Source: Balanoglossus misakiensis | Lineage: Eukaryota; Hemichordata | Direction of reading: 5' to 3' | Length of the DNA: 64,000 nt | Assembly (NCBI GenBank): GCA_040954595.2 | Contig: CM082580.2 | Span: 11,718,001 to 11,782,000, forward strand | In this document: positions 24,801-37,408 of the stretch, one piece after another | How positions within the stretch are numbered: the first letter of the stretch is position 1 | Layout: every line of letters begins with the position of its first letter | Program-made: the position numbers and the translations under genes | The notes under the pieces: model-generated | What the model was told of the DNA's origin: nothing | The model's input: only the letters and a program-made list of their open reading frames with translations | The model's database searches: none

Positions 24801-27800
24801 AATTTTTCGACTTTGCGGAAAATCAAAATTTGGCCGATTTTTGAAAAAAACCATGGGTTATAGCTCAGGAAATCATCAAAAAATGACAATTTTTCGACTT
24901 TGCGGAAAATCAAAATTTGGCCGATTTTTGAAAAAAACCATGGGTTATAGCTCAGGAAATCATCAAAAAATGACAATTTTTCGACTTTGCGGAAAATCAA
25001 AATTTGGCCGATTTTTGAAAAAAACCATGGGTTATAGCTCAGGAAATCATCAAAAAATGACAATTTTTCGACTTTGCGGAAAATCAAAATTTGGCCGATT
25101 TTTGAAAAAAACCATGGGTTATAGCTCAGGAAATCATCAAAAAATGACAATTTTTCGACTTTGCGGAAAATCAAAATTTGGCCGATTTTTGAAAAAAACC
25201 ATGGGTTATAGCTCAGGAAATCATCAAAAAATGACAATTTTTCGACTTTGCGGAAAATCAAAATTTGGCCGATTTTTGAAAAAAACCATGGGTTATAGCT
25301 CAGGAAATCATCAAAAAATGACAATTTTTCGACTTTGCGGAAAATCAAAATTTGGCCGATTTTTGAAAAAAACCATGGGTTATAGCTCAGGAAATCATCA
25401 AAAAATGACAATTTTTCGACTTTGCGGAAAATCAAAATTTGGCCGATTTTTTGAAAAAAACCATGGGTTATAGCTCAGGAAATCATCAAAAAATGACAAT
25501 TTTTCGACTTTGCGGAAAATCAAAATTTGGCCGATTTTTGAAAAAAACCATGGGTTATAGCTCAGGAAATCATCAAAAAATGACAATTTTTCGACTTTGC
25601 GGAAAATCAAAATTTGGCCGATTTTTGAAAAAAACCATGGGTTATAGCTCAGGAAATCATCAAAAAATGACAATTTTTCGACTTTGCGGAAAATCAAAAT
25701 TTGGCCGATTTTTGAAAAAAACCATGGGTTATAGCTCAGGAAATCATCAAAAAATGACAATTTTTCGACTTTGCGGAAAATCAAAATTTGGCCGATTTTT
25801 GAAAAAAACCATGGGTTATAGCTCAGGAAATCATCAAAAAATGACAATTTTTCGACTTTGCGGAAAATCAAAATTTGGCCGATTTTTGAAAAAAACCATG
25901 GGTTATAGCTCAGGAAATCATCAAAAAATGACAATTTTTCGACTTTGCGGAAAATCAAAATTTGGCCGATTTTTGAAAAAAACCATGGGTTATAGCTCAG
26001 GAAATCATCAAAAAATGACAATTTTTCGACTTTGCGGAAAATCAAAATTTGGCCGATTTTTGAAAAAAACCATGGGTTATAGCTCAGGAAATCATCAAAA
26101 AATGACAATTTTTCGACTTTGCGGAAAATCAAAATTTGGCCGATTTTTGAAAAAAACCATGGGTTATAGCTCAGGAAATCATCAAAAAATTACAATTTTT
26201 CGACTTTGCGGAAAATCAAAATTTGGCCGATTTTTGAAAAAAACCATGGGTTATAGCTCAGGAAATCATCAAAAAATGACAATTTTTCGACTTTGCGGAA
26301 AATCAAAATTTGGCCGATTTTTGAAAAAAACCATGGGTTATAGCTCAGGAAATCATCAAAAAATGACAATTTTTCGACTTTGCGGAAAATCAAAATTTGG
26401 CCGATTTTTGAAAAAAATCATGGGTTATAGCTCAGGAAATCATCAAAAAATGACAATTTTTCGACTTTGCGGAAAATCAAAATTTGGTCGATTTTTGAAA
26501 AAAAAACATGGGTTATAGCTCAGGAAATCATCAAAAAATGACAATTTTTCGACTTTGCGGAAAATCAAAATTTGGCCGATTTTTGAAAAAAACCATGGGT
26601 TATAGCTCAGGAAATCATCAAAAAATTACAATTTTTCGACTTTGCGGAAAATCAAAATTTGGCCGATTTTTGAAAAAAACCATGGGTTATAGCTCAGGAA
26701 ATCATCAAAAAATGACAATTTTTCGACTTTGCGGAAAATCAAAATTTGGCCGATTTTTGAAAAAAAACCATGGGTTATAGCTCAGGAAATCATCAAAAAA
26801 TGACAATTTTTCGACTTTGCGGAAAATCAAAATTTGGCCGATTTTTGAAAAAAAACATGGGTTATAGCTCAGGAAATCATCAAAAAATGACAATTTTTCG
26901 ACTTTGCGGAAAATCAAAATTTGGCCGATTTTTGAAAAAAACCATGGGTTATAGCTCAGGAAATCATCAAAAAATGACAATTTTTCGACTTTGCGGAAAA
27001 TCAAAATTTGGCCGATTTTTGAAAAAAACCATGGGTTATAGCTCAGGAAATCATCAAAAAATGACAATTTTTCGACTTTGCGGAAAATCAAAATTTGGCC
27101 GATTTTTGAAAAAAACCATGGGTTATAGCTCAGGAAATCATCAAAAAATGACAATTTTTCGACTTTGCGGAAAATCAAAATTTGGCCGATTTTTGAAAAA
27201 AATCATGGGTTATAGCTCAGGAAATCATCAAAAAATGACAATTTTTCGACTTTGCGGAAAATCAAAATTTGGTCGATTTTTGAAAAAAAAACATGGGTTA
27301 TAGCTCAGGAAATCATCAAAAAATGACAATTTTTCGACTTTGCGGAAAATCAAAATTTGGCCGATTTTTGAAAAAAACCATGGGTTATAGCTCAGGAAAT
27401 CATCAAAAAATGACAATTTTTCGACTTTGCGGAAAATCAAAATTTGGCCGATTTTTGAAAAAAACCATGGGTTATAGCTCAGGAAATCATCAAAAAATGA
27501 CAATTTTTCGACTTTGCGAAATCTGAAAATTTCGTCGATTTTTGAAAAAATCATGGGTTATAGCTCATGAAAATCATCAAAAAATGACAATTTTTCGACT
27601 TTGCGAAATCTGAAAATTTCGTCGATTTTTGAAAAAATCATGGGTTATAGCTCATGAAAATCATTAAAAAATGACAATTTTTTTACTTTGCGGAAAATCA
27701 AAATTTGGCCGATTTTTGAAGAAAACCATGGGTTATAGCTCAGGAAATCATCAAAAAATGACAATTTTTCGACTTAGCGGAAAATCAAAATTTGGCCGAT

Positions 27801-30715
27801 TTTTGAAAAAAACCATGGGTTATAGCTCAGGAAATCATCAAAAATTGACAATTTTTCGACTTTGCGGAAAATCAAAATTTGGCCGATTTTTGAAAAAAAA
27901 ACATGGGTTATAGCTCAGGAAATCGTCAAAAAATGACAATTTTTTTACTTTGCGGAAAATCAAAATTTGGCCGATTTTTGAAGAAAACCATGGGTTATAG
28001 CTCAGGAAATCATCAAAAAATGACAATTTTTCGACTTTGCGGAAAATCAAAATTTGGCCGATTTTTGAAAAAAAACATGGGTTATAGCTCAGGAAATCGT
28101 CAAAAAATGACAATTTTTTGACTTTGCGGAAAATCAAAATTTGGCCGATTTTTTAAAAAAAACATGGGTTATAGCTCAGGAAATCATCAAAAAATGACAA
28201 TTTTTCGACTTTGCGGAAAATCAAAATTTGGCCGACTTTTGAAAAAAACCATGGGTTATAGCTCAGGAAATCATCAAAAAATGACAATTTTTCGACTTTG
28301 CGGAAAATCAAAATTTGGCCGATTTTTGAAAAAAACCATGGGTTATAGCTCAGGAAATCATCAAAAAATGACAATTTTTCGACTTTGCGGAAAATCAAAA
28401 TTTGGCCGATTTTTGAAAAAAACCATGGGTTATAGCTCAGGAAATCATCAAAAAATGACAATTTTTTTACTTTGCGGAAAATCAAAATTTGGCCGATTTT
28501 TGAAGAAAACCATGGGTTATAGCTCAGGAAATCATCAAAAAATGACAATTTTTCGACTTAGCGGAAAATCAAAATTTGGCCGATTTTTGAAAAAAACCAT
28601 GGGTTATAGCTCAGGAAATCATCAAAAAATGACAATTTTTCGACTTTGCGGAAAATCAAAATTTGGCCGATTTTTGAAAAAAACCATGGGTTATAGCTCA
28701 GGAAATCATCAAAAAATGACAATTTTTTGACTTTGCGGAAAATCCAAATTTGGCCGATTTTTGAAAAAAACCATGGGTTATAGCTCAGGAAATCATCAAA
28801 AAATGACAATTTTTCGACTTTGCGGAAAATCAAAATTTGGCCGATTTTTGAAAAAAAACATGGGTTATAGCTCAGGAAATCATCAAAAAATGACAATTTT
28901 TCGACTTTGCGGAAAATCAAAATTTGGCCGATTTTTGAAAAAAACCATGGGTTATAGCTCAGGAAATCATCAAAAAATTACAATTTTTCGACTTTGCGGA
29001 AAATCAAAATTTGGCCGATTTTTGAAAAAAACCATGGGTTATAGCTCAGGAAATCATCAAAAAATGACAATTTTTCGACTTTGCGGAAAATCAAAATTTG
29101 GCCGATTTTTGAAAAAAACCATGGGTTATAGCTCAGGAAATCATCAAAAAATGACAATTTTTCGACTTTGCGGAAAATCAAAATTTGGCCGATTTTTGAA
29201 AAAAACCATGGGTTATAGCTCAGGAAATCATCAAAAAATGACAATTTTTCGACTTTGCGGAAAATCAAAATTTGGACGATTTTTGAAAAAAACCATGGGT
29301 TATAGCTCAGGAAATCATCCAAAAATGACAATTTTTCGACTTTGCGGAAAATCAAAATTTGGCCGATTTTTGAAAAAAACCATGGGTTATAGCTCAGGAA
29401 ATCATCAAAAAATGACAATTTTTCGACTTTGCGAAATCTGAAAATTTCGTCGATTTTTGAAAAAATCATGGGTTATAGCTCATGAAAATCATCAAAAAAT
29501 GACAATTTTTCGACTTTGCGAAATCTGAAAATTTCGTCGATTTTTGAAAAAATCATGGGTTATAGCTCATGAAAATCATCAAAAAATGACAATTTTTTTA
29601 CTTTGCGGAAAATCAAAATTTGGCCGATTTTTGAAGAAAACCATGGGTTATAGCTCGGGAAATCATCAAAAAATGACAATTTTTCGACTTAGCGGAAAAT
29701 CAAAATTTGGCCGATTTTTGAAAAAAACCATGGGTTATAGCTCAGGAAATCATCAAAAAATGACAATTTTTCGACTTTGCGGAAAATCAAAATTTGGCCG
29801 ATTTTTGAAAAAAAACATGGGTTATAGCTCAGGAAATCATCAAAAAATGACAATTTTTCGACTTTGCGGAAAATCAAAATTTGGCCGATTTTTGAAAAAA
29901 ACCATGGGTTATAGCTCAGGAAATCATCAAAAAATGACAATTTTTCGACTTTGCGGAAAATCAAAATTTGGCCGATTTTTGAAAAAAACCATGGGTTATA
30001 GCTCAGGAAATCATCAAAAAATGACAATTTTTCGACTTTGCGGAAAATCAAAATTTGGCCGATTTTTGAAAAAAATCATGGGTTATAGCTCAGGAAATCA
30101 TCAAAAAATGACAATTTTTCGACTTTGCGGAAAATCAAAATTTGGCCGATTTTTGAAAAAAATCATGGGTTATAGCTCAGGAAATCATCAAAAAATGATA
30201 ATTTTTCGACTTTGCGGAAAATCAAAATTTGGCCGATTTTTGAAAATAACCATGGGTTATAGCTCAGGAAATCATCAAAAAATGACAATTTTTCGACTTT
30301 GCGGAAAATCAAAATTTGGCCGATTTTTGAAAAAAACCATGGGTTATAGCTCAGGAAATCATCAAAAAACGACAATTTTTCGACTTTGCGGAAAATCAAA
30401 ATTTGGCCGATTTTTGAAAAAAAACCATGGGTTATAGCTCAGGAAATCATCAAAAAACGACAATTTTTCGACTTTGCGGAAAATCAAAATTTGGCCGATT
30501 TTTTGAAAAAATCATGGGTTATAGCTCATGAAAATCATCAAAAATGACAATTTTTCGACTTTGCGAAATCTGAAAATTTCGTCGATTTTTGAAAAAATCA
30601 TGGGTTATAGCTCATGAAAATCATCAAAAAATGACAGTTTTTCGACTTTGCGAAATCTGAAAATTTCGTCGATTTTTGAAAAAAGCATGGGTTATAGCTC
30701 ATGAAAATCATCAAA
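18881..30715. repeat. Satellite, core family (about 135 copies of 87 bp)
   Basis: Nearly identical head-to-tail 87-bp units. Each carries CCATGGGTTATAGCTCAGG, AAATCATCAAAAAATGACAA, TTTTTCGACTTTGCGGAAAA and TCAAAATTTGGCCGATTTTT. Transitional monomers (GCGAAATCTGAAAATTTCG, GCTCATGAAAATC) sit at both edges and recur inside near 27.5 and 29.4 kb. Since 87 is 29 codons, one plus-strand frame stays open for 1084 codons (22219-25473) and a minus frame for 618 (23579-25435). Frames break only where a T is gained in the GATTTTTG run or where other small indels occur. I treat these frames as by-products. Confidence 0.97.
27511..29425. repeat. Higher-order repeat block within the core array
   Basis: A pair of transitional monomers followed by a marker monomer (TTTTTTTACTTTGCGG with GAAGAAAACC) occurs at 27511 and again at 29426, 1915 bp apart or about 22 units. 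The marker monomer also recurs near 27.93 and 28.46 kb. This indicates segmental duplication inside the array. Confidence 0.65.
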
Positions 30716-32138
30716 AAATGACAAGATCTGGACTTTCATAATTTTTGTGATTTTGTCACTTCTGGACGTTTTTCATGGGCTATAGCTCATGAAAAGTGTC
30801 AAAAATGACAAGTTCTGGACTTTCGGAATTTTTGTGATTTTGTCACTTCTGGACGTTTTTCATGGGTTATAGCTCATGAAAAGTGTCAAAAATGACAAGT
30901 TCTCGACTTTCGGAATTTTTGTGATTTTGTCACTTCTGGACGTTTTTCATGGGTTATAGCTCATGAAATTGTCAAAAATGACAAGTTCTCGACTTTCGGA
31001 ATTTTTGTGATTTTGTCTCTTCTGGACGTTTTTCATGGGTTATAGCTCATGAAATTGTCAAAAATGACAAGTTCTCGACTTTCGGAATTTTGGTGATTTT
31101 GTCACTTCTGGACGTTTTTCATGTGTTATAGCTCATGAAATTGTCAAAAATGACAAGTTCTCGACTTTCGGAATTTTGGTGATTTTTGTCACTTCTGGAC
31201 GTTTTTCATGGGTTATAGCTCATGATATTGTCAAAAATGACAAGTTCTCGACTTTCGGAATTTTGGTGATTTTGTCACTTCTGGACGTTTTTCATGGGTT
31301 ATAGCTCATGAAATTGTCAAAAATGACAAGTTCTCGACTTTCGGAATTTTTGTGATTTTGTCACTTCTGGACATTTTTCATGGGTTATAGCTCATGAAAT
31401 TGTCAAAAATGACAAGTTCTCGACTTTCGGAATTTTGGTGATTTTGTCACTTCTGGACATTTTTCATGGGTTATAGCTCATGAAATTGTCAAAAATGACA
31501 AGTTCTCGACTTTCGGAATTTTGGTGATTTTGTCACTTCTGGACGTTTTTCATGGGTTATAGCTCATGAAATTGTCAAAAATGACAAGTTCTCGACTTTC
31601 GGAATTTTTGTGATTTTGTCACTTCTGGACGTTTTTCATGGGTTATAGCCCATGAAATTGTCAAAAATGACAAGTTCTCGACTTTCGGAATTTTTGTTAT
31701 TTTGTCACTTCTGGACGTTTTTCATGGGTTATAGCTCATGAAATTGTCAAAAATGACAAGTTCTCGACTTTCAGAATTTTGGTGATTTTGTCACTTCTGA
31801 ACGTTTTTCATGGGTTATAGCTCATGAAAAGTGTCAAAAATGACAAGTTCTCGACTTTCGGAATTTTGGTGATTTTGTCACTTCTGGACGTTTTTCATGG
31901 GTTATAGCTCATGAAATTGTCAAAAATGACAAGTTCTCGACTTTCGGAATTTTGGTGATTTTGTCACTTCTGGACGTTTTTCATGGGTTATAGCTCATGA
32001 AAAGTGCCAAAATGACAAGTTCTCGACGTTTTGGATTTTGGTGATTTTGTCACTTCTGGACATTTTTCATGGGTTATAGCTCATGAAATTGCCAAAAATG
32101 ACAAGTTCTTGACTTCCGGAATTTTGGTTATTTTGTCC
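30716..32138. repeat. Satellite, outer family, right flank (about 16 copies)
   Basis: Same family and same orientation as the left flank, with the GAAATTGTC variant predominating. The array ends abruptly after TTTTGTCCC into unique sequence near 32139. Confidence 0.95.
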
Positions 32139-32954
32139 CACATTAACTGGCCGACCTATGAACTTACCCGTTTCAATTATCTCAGCATCAAGGCAGTGTT
32201 GGAGTAATAAAATGACACAGACACAAGTATTTCATTTTAATCTTGTTCATTGAAAATTTTAATTTCAAAGTTTTGAAACCATAAACAAAAGAAAATACAT
32301 GTACACAGTTTTATTTGTAAACTTACAAAAAGAAAAGAAAACAATGCTGATATTCATAAATACTGGAATACAACAAGCAGATCATTTAGGTAAATTTTCT
32401 TTAGAACAAATTTGTTGCTGGATACCATCTGGTCTTTGCACCTGCAAAACAAGCAATGTAGAAATTAATGTCTTTAATATTCATGAACTCGAAACAAAGC
32501 ATGGTCAACCCCTGTACGCCAATTGCTGTTCATTCGCAGATGGTACATCATGGAAATTCTGTATAGTCTGAAATTTCACTATTTGGCAACGTAGTTGTAT
32601 CCATATAAGCTCATAATTGTAACGAGTTAAACCGACAGCGCCTGAATATTGTGGACAAACACACCACACCCCCACATGTCTTATGTATTGTCTCCGTCAA
32701 TGCTTCAATTTCCTTTCCCACAATTCTTACCTCCCTATGTCATGCAGTCATCTCTGGACATCAATCACACAGGCTGGCAATCATCTCAGCATCATCTATG
32801 GGATCCCTGGAATAAATAAAGAGTGTAAATGAAAAGTCTCCTACAAAGATGTCTACACTGTCTGGCAATTTTCTTGGCCACCCGAAAGGGGGGCTTTGTT
32901 GTCTATATTGCTTGCTCAACATTGCTTGAAACCTCTGGCCTTCGTTCGGCCACT

Positions 32955-33430
32955 GACATACCTGCCCTTTACTTCACCCAAATATACTGCTGCATGGCGA
33001 AGAAGACTTGTTTCTTGGGTCACAGCTTGGTTGATGAATACCATCAGTTGATCTCGTCTCTGGATCTGCAAAACAAGCAAATGAAAGTGAATGACTAATA
33101 TTCATGATCGTTCAGCCATGGAACATACCTGCCCTTTACCTCACCTAAATATACTGCTGCATGGCGAAGAAAACTTGTTACTTGGGTCACAGCTTGGTTG
33201 ATGAATACCACCATCAGTTGATCTCGTCTCTGGATCTGCAAAACAAGCAAATGAAAGTGAATGACTAATATTCATGATTGTTCAGCCATAGAACATTCCA
33301 GCCCTTTACCTCACCCAGCTATACCGCCGCATGGCGAAAATAACTAGTCATTTAAGCCCCAAGCATGGTTGATGAATACCCTTCATCAGTTGATCTCGTC
33401 TCTGCATCTGCAAAAAAAAGCAAATGAAGT
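32955..33430 (-). repeat. Three tandem copies of a roughly 168-bp unit, each with an exon-like segment
   Basis: Units begin near 32961, 33128 and 33298. Read on the minus strand, copies 1 and 2 carry an acceptor (TTGCTTGTTTTGCAG), an open segment (33065-32962, 104 bp; 33235-33129, 107 bp) with RRDQLM, FINQAVTQ and LRHAAVYLGEVKG, and a GTATGT donor. Copy 3 has a frame-breaking change and has lost the donor. A partial related piece lies near 32.4-32.5 kb. No parent gene or family was recognised. Confidence 0.6.
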
Positions 33431-33629
33431 GAATGTCTATAATAGGAAAACGTCAAAAGTCTACAAATCTGAAAAATAAAATTCGCGAAGATGGGTGCAA
33501 AATAAACCACTCGGGTTATGCCAGTATGTTTCGATAAAGTTTTATTGATTGAAGTTGTGGTAAATATACCTGAAAAGTAAATAACATTTCACCATAAAAA
33601 CAGACTAACAGACATACAGACATACACAC

Positions 33630-34470
33630 AGTATTTTTTTATTGAATAATGACGAAAGATCACAAATCTCAAAAAACCTGTATTAACTATATACGTGAGG
33701 GTGAAGATGATCGGTACGGAAATAAACCACTCTCAGATTTATCAATACACGTATGTTTTTAATATTTTTTTATTGAATAATGACGAAAGATAACATATCT
33801 AAAAAACCTGTATTAACTATATACGTGAGGGGGAAGATGATCGGTACGGAAATAAACCACTCTCAGTTTTATCAATACACGTATGTTTTTAATATTTTTT
33901 ATTGAATAATGACGAAAGATAACATATCTAAAAAACCTGTATTAACTATATACGTGAGGGGGAAGATGATCGGTACGGAAATAAACCACTCTCAGTTTTA
34001 TCAATACACGTATGTTTTTAATATTTTTTATTGAATAATGACGAAAGATAACATATCTAAAAAACCTGTATTAACTATATACGTGAGGAGGAAGATGATC
34101 GGTACGGAAATAAACCACTCTCAGTTTTATCAATACACGTATGTTTTTAATATTTTTTTATTGAATAATGACGAAAGATAACATATCTAAAAAAACCTGT
34201 ATTAACTATATACGCGAGGGGAAGATGATCGGTACGGAAATAAACCACTCTCAGATTTATCAATACACGTATGTTTTTAATATTTTTTTATTGAATAATG
34301 ACGAAAGATAACATATCTAAAAAACCTGTATTAACTATATACGTGAGGGGGAAGATGATCGGTACGGAAATAAACCACTCCAAGTATTATGAGTGCGTGT
34401 ATGTTTTTAATATTTTTTATTGAATAATGATGAAAGATAACATGTCTGAAAAAAACGCGTATTAATTATA
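33630..34470. repeat. Tandem repeat of about 130 bp, roughly 6.5 copies
   Basis: The junction CGGTACGGAAATAAACC recurs near 33712, 33842, 33971, 34100, 34230 and 34360, giving a period of 129-130 bp. The unit contains TATTGAATAATGACGAAAGA and AACCTGTATTAACTATATAC. Outer copies are more diverged. No long conserved frame. Confidence 0.93.
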
Positions 34471-34924
34471 TTAAACCAACCGTCTAAGGGATGGGACCCA
34501 CCCGCACCGGGGATTTTATTTATGTCTATATAACTTACTTGTTACGAAACTTCATCCACTGGTCTTCATTCAGCCATGGAACATACAAACGCTCACCTCA
34601 TTGTAGGCTAGTTGCATGGCCCAAATATACCGTACAACTTACCGTACACGCATGCACACACGCATTCACAACAACGAGCACCTTTCGAAGCATTCAAAGC
34701 CGATGAACAAGTTGGTGCCGTAACAAAATTGACCCATACACCGAGCATGTAGTCATGTTGGCTTCAAAATTTTAAAATGACATCCACATATAGCATCCGC
34801 ATTGTTGCATTCTTCAGATTTGTGCAAAATCGGTTCGCTGAACTGGCTACCGGCACCAGTCAGAATCGTTAAAAGTTCTTAAAAAATTGCCCAAAAAACT
34901 TGGCTAATACCGCTTACTCTGACA

Positions 34925-35776
34925 TCATGCTTGTACAACATCATAGCATCCACGCCGAACGTACACAATCAGTTCATCCGGGCCTGCAAAAGGTAAGGAA
35001 ACAAATTGAATGCCTGTCCATGAACACGAAACCAAATAAATATAAACCGTGATCACCGTACGCAAAACTGGTGTCCATTCGCATATTGTACATCATCCAC
35101 GAAGACAATTTTAGGGCTTCACTCAATGACAGACAAATAGCCTAAAACCTCAGCCTGGCACTTTCCACATTAACATATTCTCAAGTTCAGGCCCACGACC
35201 AAGCGGAACAAATTAAACTTCGACAAACATTTTTTGGTTAAGACTTGACGGACACGCAAAAAAAACTGTTCCCAATGAAACGCTTTAAAGCTTATTTTAC
35301 CATTGTCTGGTAGTATAACACAAAACTTGCATTCGCTCACACTCGAAAACACGCTGACTACACGTGAACCCGCTGTCAATTGGTCGGACCCGCTACCAAT
35401 TCATTGTAGCCCCCTTGCCCTTTCCCGAAAAACTACCTCGTTTTATGTATAAAAAAAACAACGCCCCCCAGTAGAGCTATAACACTGACTTGTCTTAAAT
35501 TTAATAAACCGTACATTTCAAGTTGAGGAAGGGTGGAATTTGTGAATGAAAACGCAGGGAAGCTCTGACTCGAGCTGTCTGACGGTGATGCATCCAAATT
35601 TTCAATTCTATGGTGTGCACGTCTGGCTTTTTATTTGTCCGTAATTCACCACAGAATAACCCATGTTTCTGGTCAAAAATGGAGTAACTATGTCTACTTC
35701 TGTTACTTTACTTACCGCTGTCGTCATGAAAACTATCCAGCGGAGAAACTCTGTTTTGGGACAGAGTTTTCCGCAT
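34925..35776 (-). CDS. Candidate two-exon short ORF (unrecognised)
   Basis: On the minus strand an ATG at 35776 opens a 61-bp exon to 35716 with donor GTAAGT. An exon from 34983 (acceptor CTTTTGCAG) continues in the same phase through GPDELIVYVRRG to TGA at 34927-34925, giving 39 residues in all. Phase agreement across two good splice sites and a CpG-richer upstream region with CACGTGAC motifs support a transcript. The small size, the lack of a known family and possible further exons (for example the 33-kb units) keep confidence low. Confidence 0.25.
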
Positions 35777-37408
35777 CCTCTCCGCAACACGTCCTACATG
35801 CACAAGCGTGGCCGTCACTTATGAAAATGCACGGAAGGCTAGACGGAAATTTCCAAGTGGAGGTGGTCCAGGTGGCTCCAACCAATCAGCAGCGAAAACT
35901 TTGCTCTGACGCGTCTCAAGTCACGTCACGTGACCCGTGTCAAAAGCGCTGACACATCTCGAGTAACATACGCATATCAACAGTAGTAGCAATGCAGATA
36001 TTTCATGTTCTGCACATAAAGTGAAGTTAAAAACACACACACATAACGTACCAACATAACTGAAAATGCCTCGACTTTGTCATCAAAACTGACAAAGAAC
36101 AGAAAACAATCACGTGACCTTTCACACGAAACCACTCAATCAACGCATTCCATTCTGCGACACTGATAATTAACAGCGTAATCTGGCAATCACGTGGGGA
36201 TGACGTCATTGCCCTGAAATAGAAAGCCCGTACCAGCAAGTATGGAGGAGACGACCAGTACAAAATCAAAGCGTTTTATTGGGAAACTGGCGTGATAGCT
36301 GAAACAGAAATTAATACAAGTCACAATCATTTGCCGAGCAGCCGAGACAGGAGCCATACTCAGCGGATACAAGACGGTTTCCACCAAGCTAGTTTCGTTA
36401 CCAACACCAAATATGCCGGTAAGTGAAAGCAAAGTTTCCAAAATACAATAATTCAATGACTATTGAGAAATGATTCAGTCAGGAGCGTGAAAATAGTGAA
36501 TTAGATTTTTAGTTCACAAATCTCGATTCCAGTGATTCCATTACTAACAACTCGAAATAATAAATATCATAGTTACAATCGACCGTTTGATAAAAAGAAT
36601 GAAGGCGTCGTTTAACCCTTTTCAGTGACATTTTCGTATACAAAGTGAGGACATCTTTGATTTCCAATTATTGAATAGGGTTAAATCAAAGTTGATGCAA
36701 GTTTACATGACGCATTCATCATGTAAATAATTTAATTATCCTTCCTGTACGGCGGTAAACGAAATTTGAATTTGTCCAATATTTTAATAGAATCAGGTCT
36801 CATACATGTGGTCATATCAGCACTGAACAGTTTACTGCGCCAAAAGGGTTTAGCTTAAAGTGAATCAGAGTAAAATTACATATATTTTGGAGGAAAAAAT
36901 CTCCACGAAGGTGTCGCTACTGGGGTTTAAGAAGGCCTAAAGATACCGTAATGTCATGCCCCTGTACAGGCGATAATTTCACCTACCAGTCGTTCCAAGC
37001 AAATTATTCAAATTTTTTGTTTTCCATAAATTCCTTTTGAATTGCATTGTAATGATGGTACGGGAAGCCGGCCTATTGATTGCTTTGATACGGGTACTCT
37101 TGACTTTGGCAAAGTCACCTAGACGTAGTCATCTGTCGACCATAAAAAGTCGTCGCGAAGTCGTTCGACACTCGGGGTTTATAATTCCTCGTACACAAAT
37201 TTAATCGTCCATCGGGTGACGACCTTGGTAAAATTGGATCATAAATTGTATGAAATCAATACGGTAAATGTTAAGAGCTTTTGGCATATTCGTTTCTTGG
37301 GGAGCAATAATATCAGACCAACTTCCAACCAGGAGATGAAATCCACAGAATCTATAATGCACAAATATCAAGTGTTTATCTTCGTAGTTTTTTGTTTCTC
37401 GTTAACAG

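Larger units (their letters stand above)
32139..37408. other. Region between the satellite and the PY-rich gene
   Basis: Holds the two smaller tandem arrays, the weak minus-strand exon candidates and otherwise unique AT-rich DNA. A TATA-like CATAAAAAG lies near 37141, upstream of the PY-rich exons. Confidence 0.5.

Noticed and set aside
20411-25473. Giant repeat-protein genes (468 and 1084 codons, plus strand) in the satellite
   Set aside because: The frame is open because the unit is a multiple of three. The opposite strand is equally open, no start or promoter context is distinct from other monomers, and single-base indels break frames freely.
18881-30715. CRISPR-like direct repeats
   Set aside because: Units are contiguous with no unique spacers and the genome is eukaryotic.
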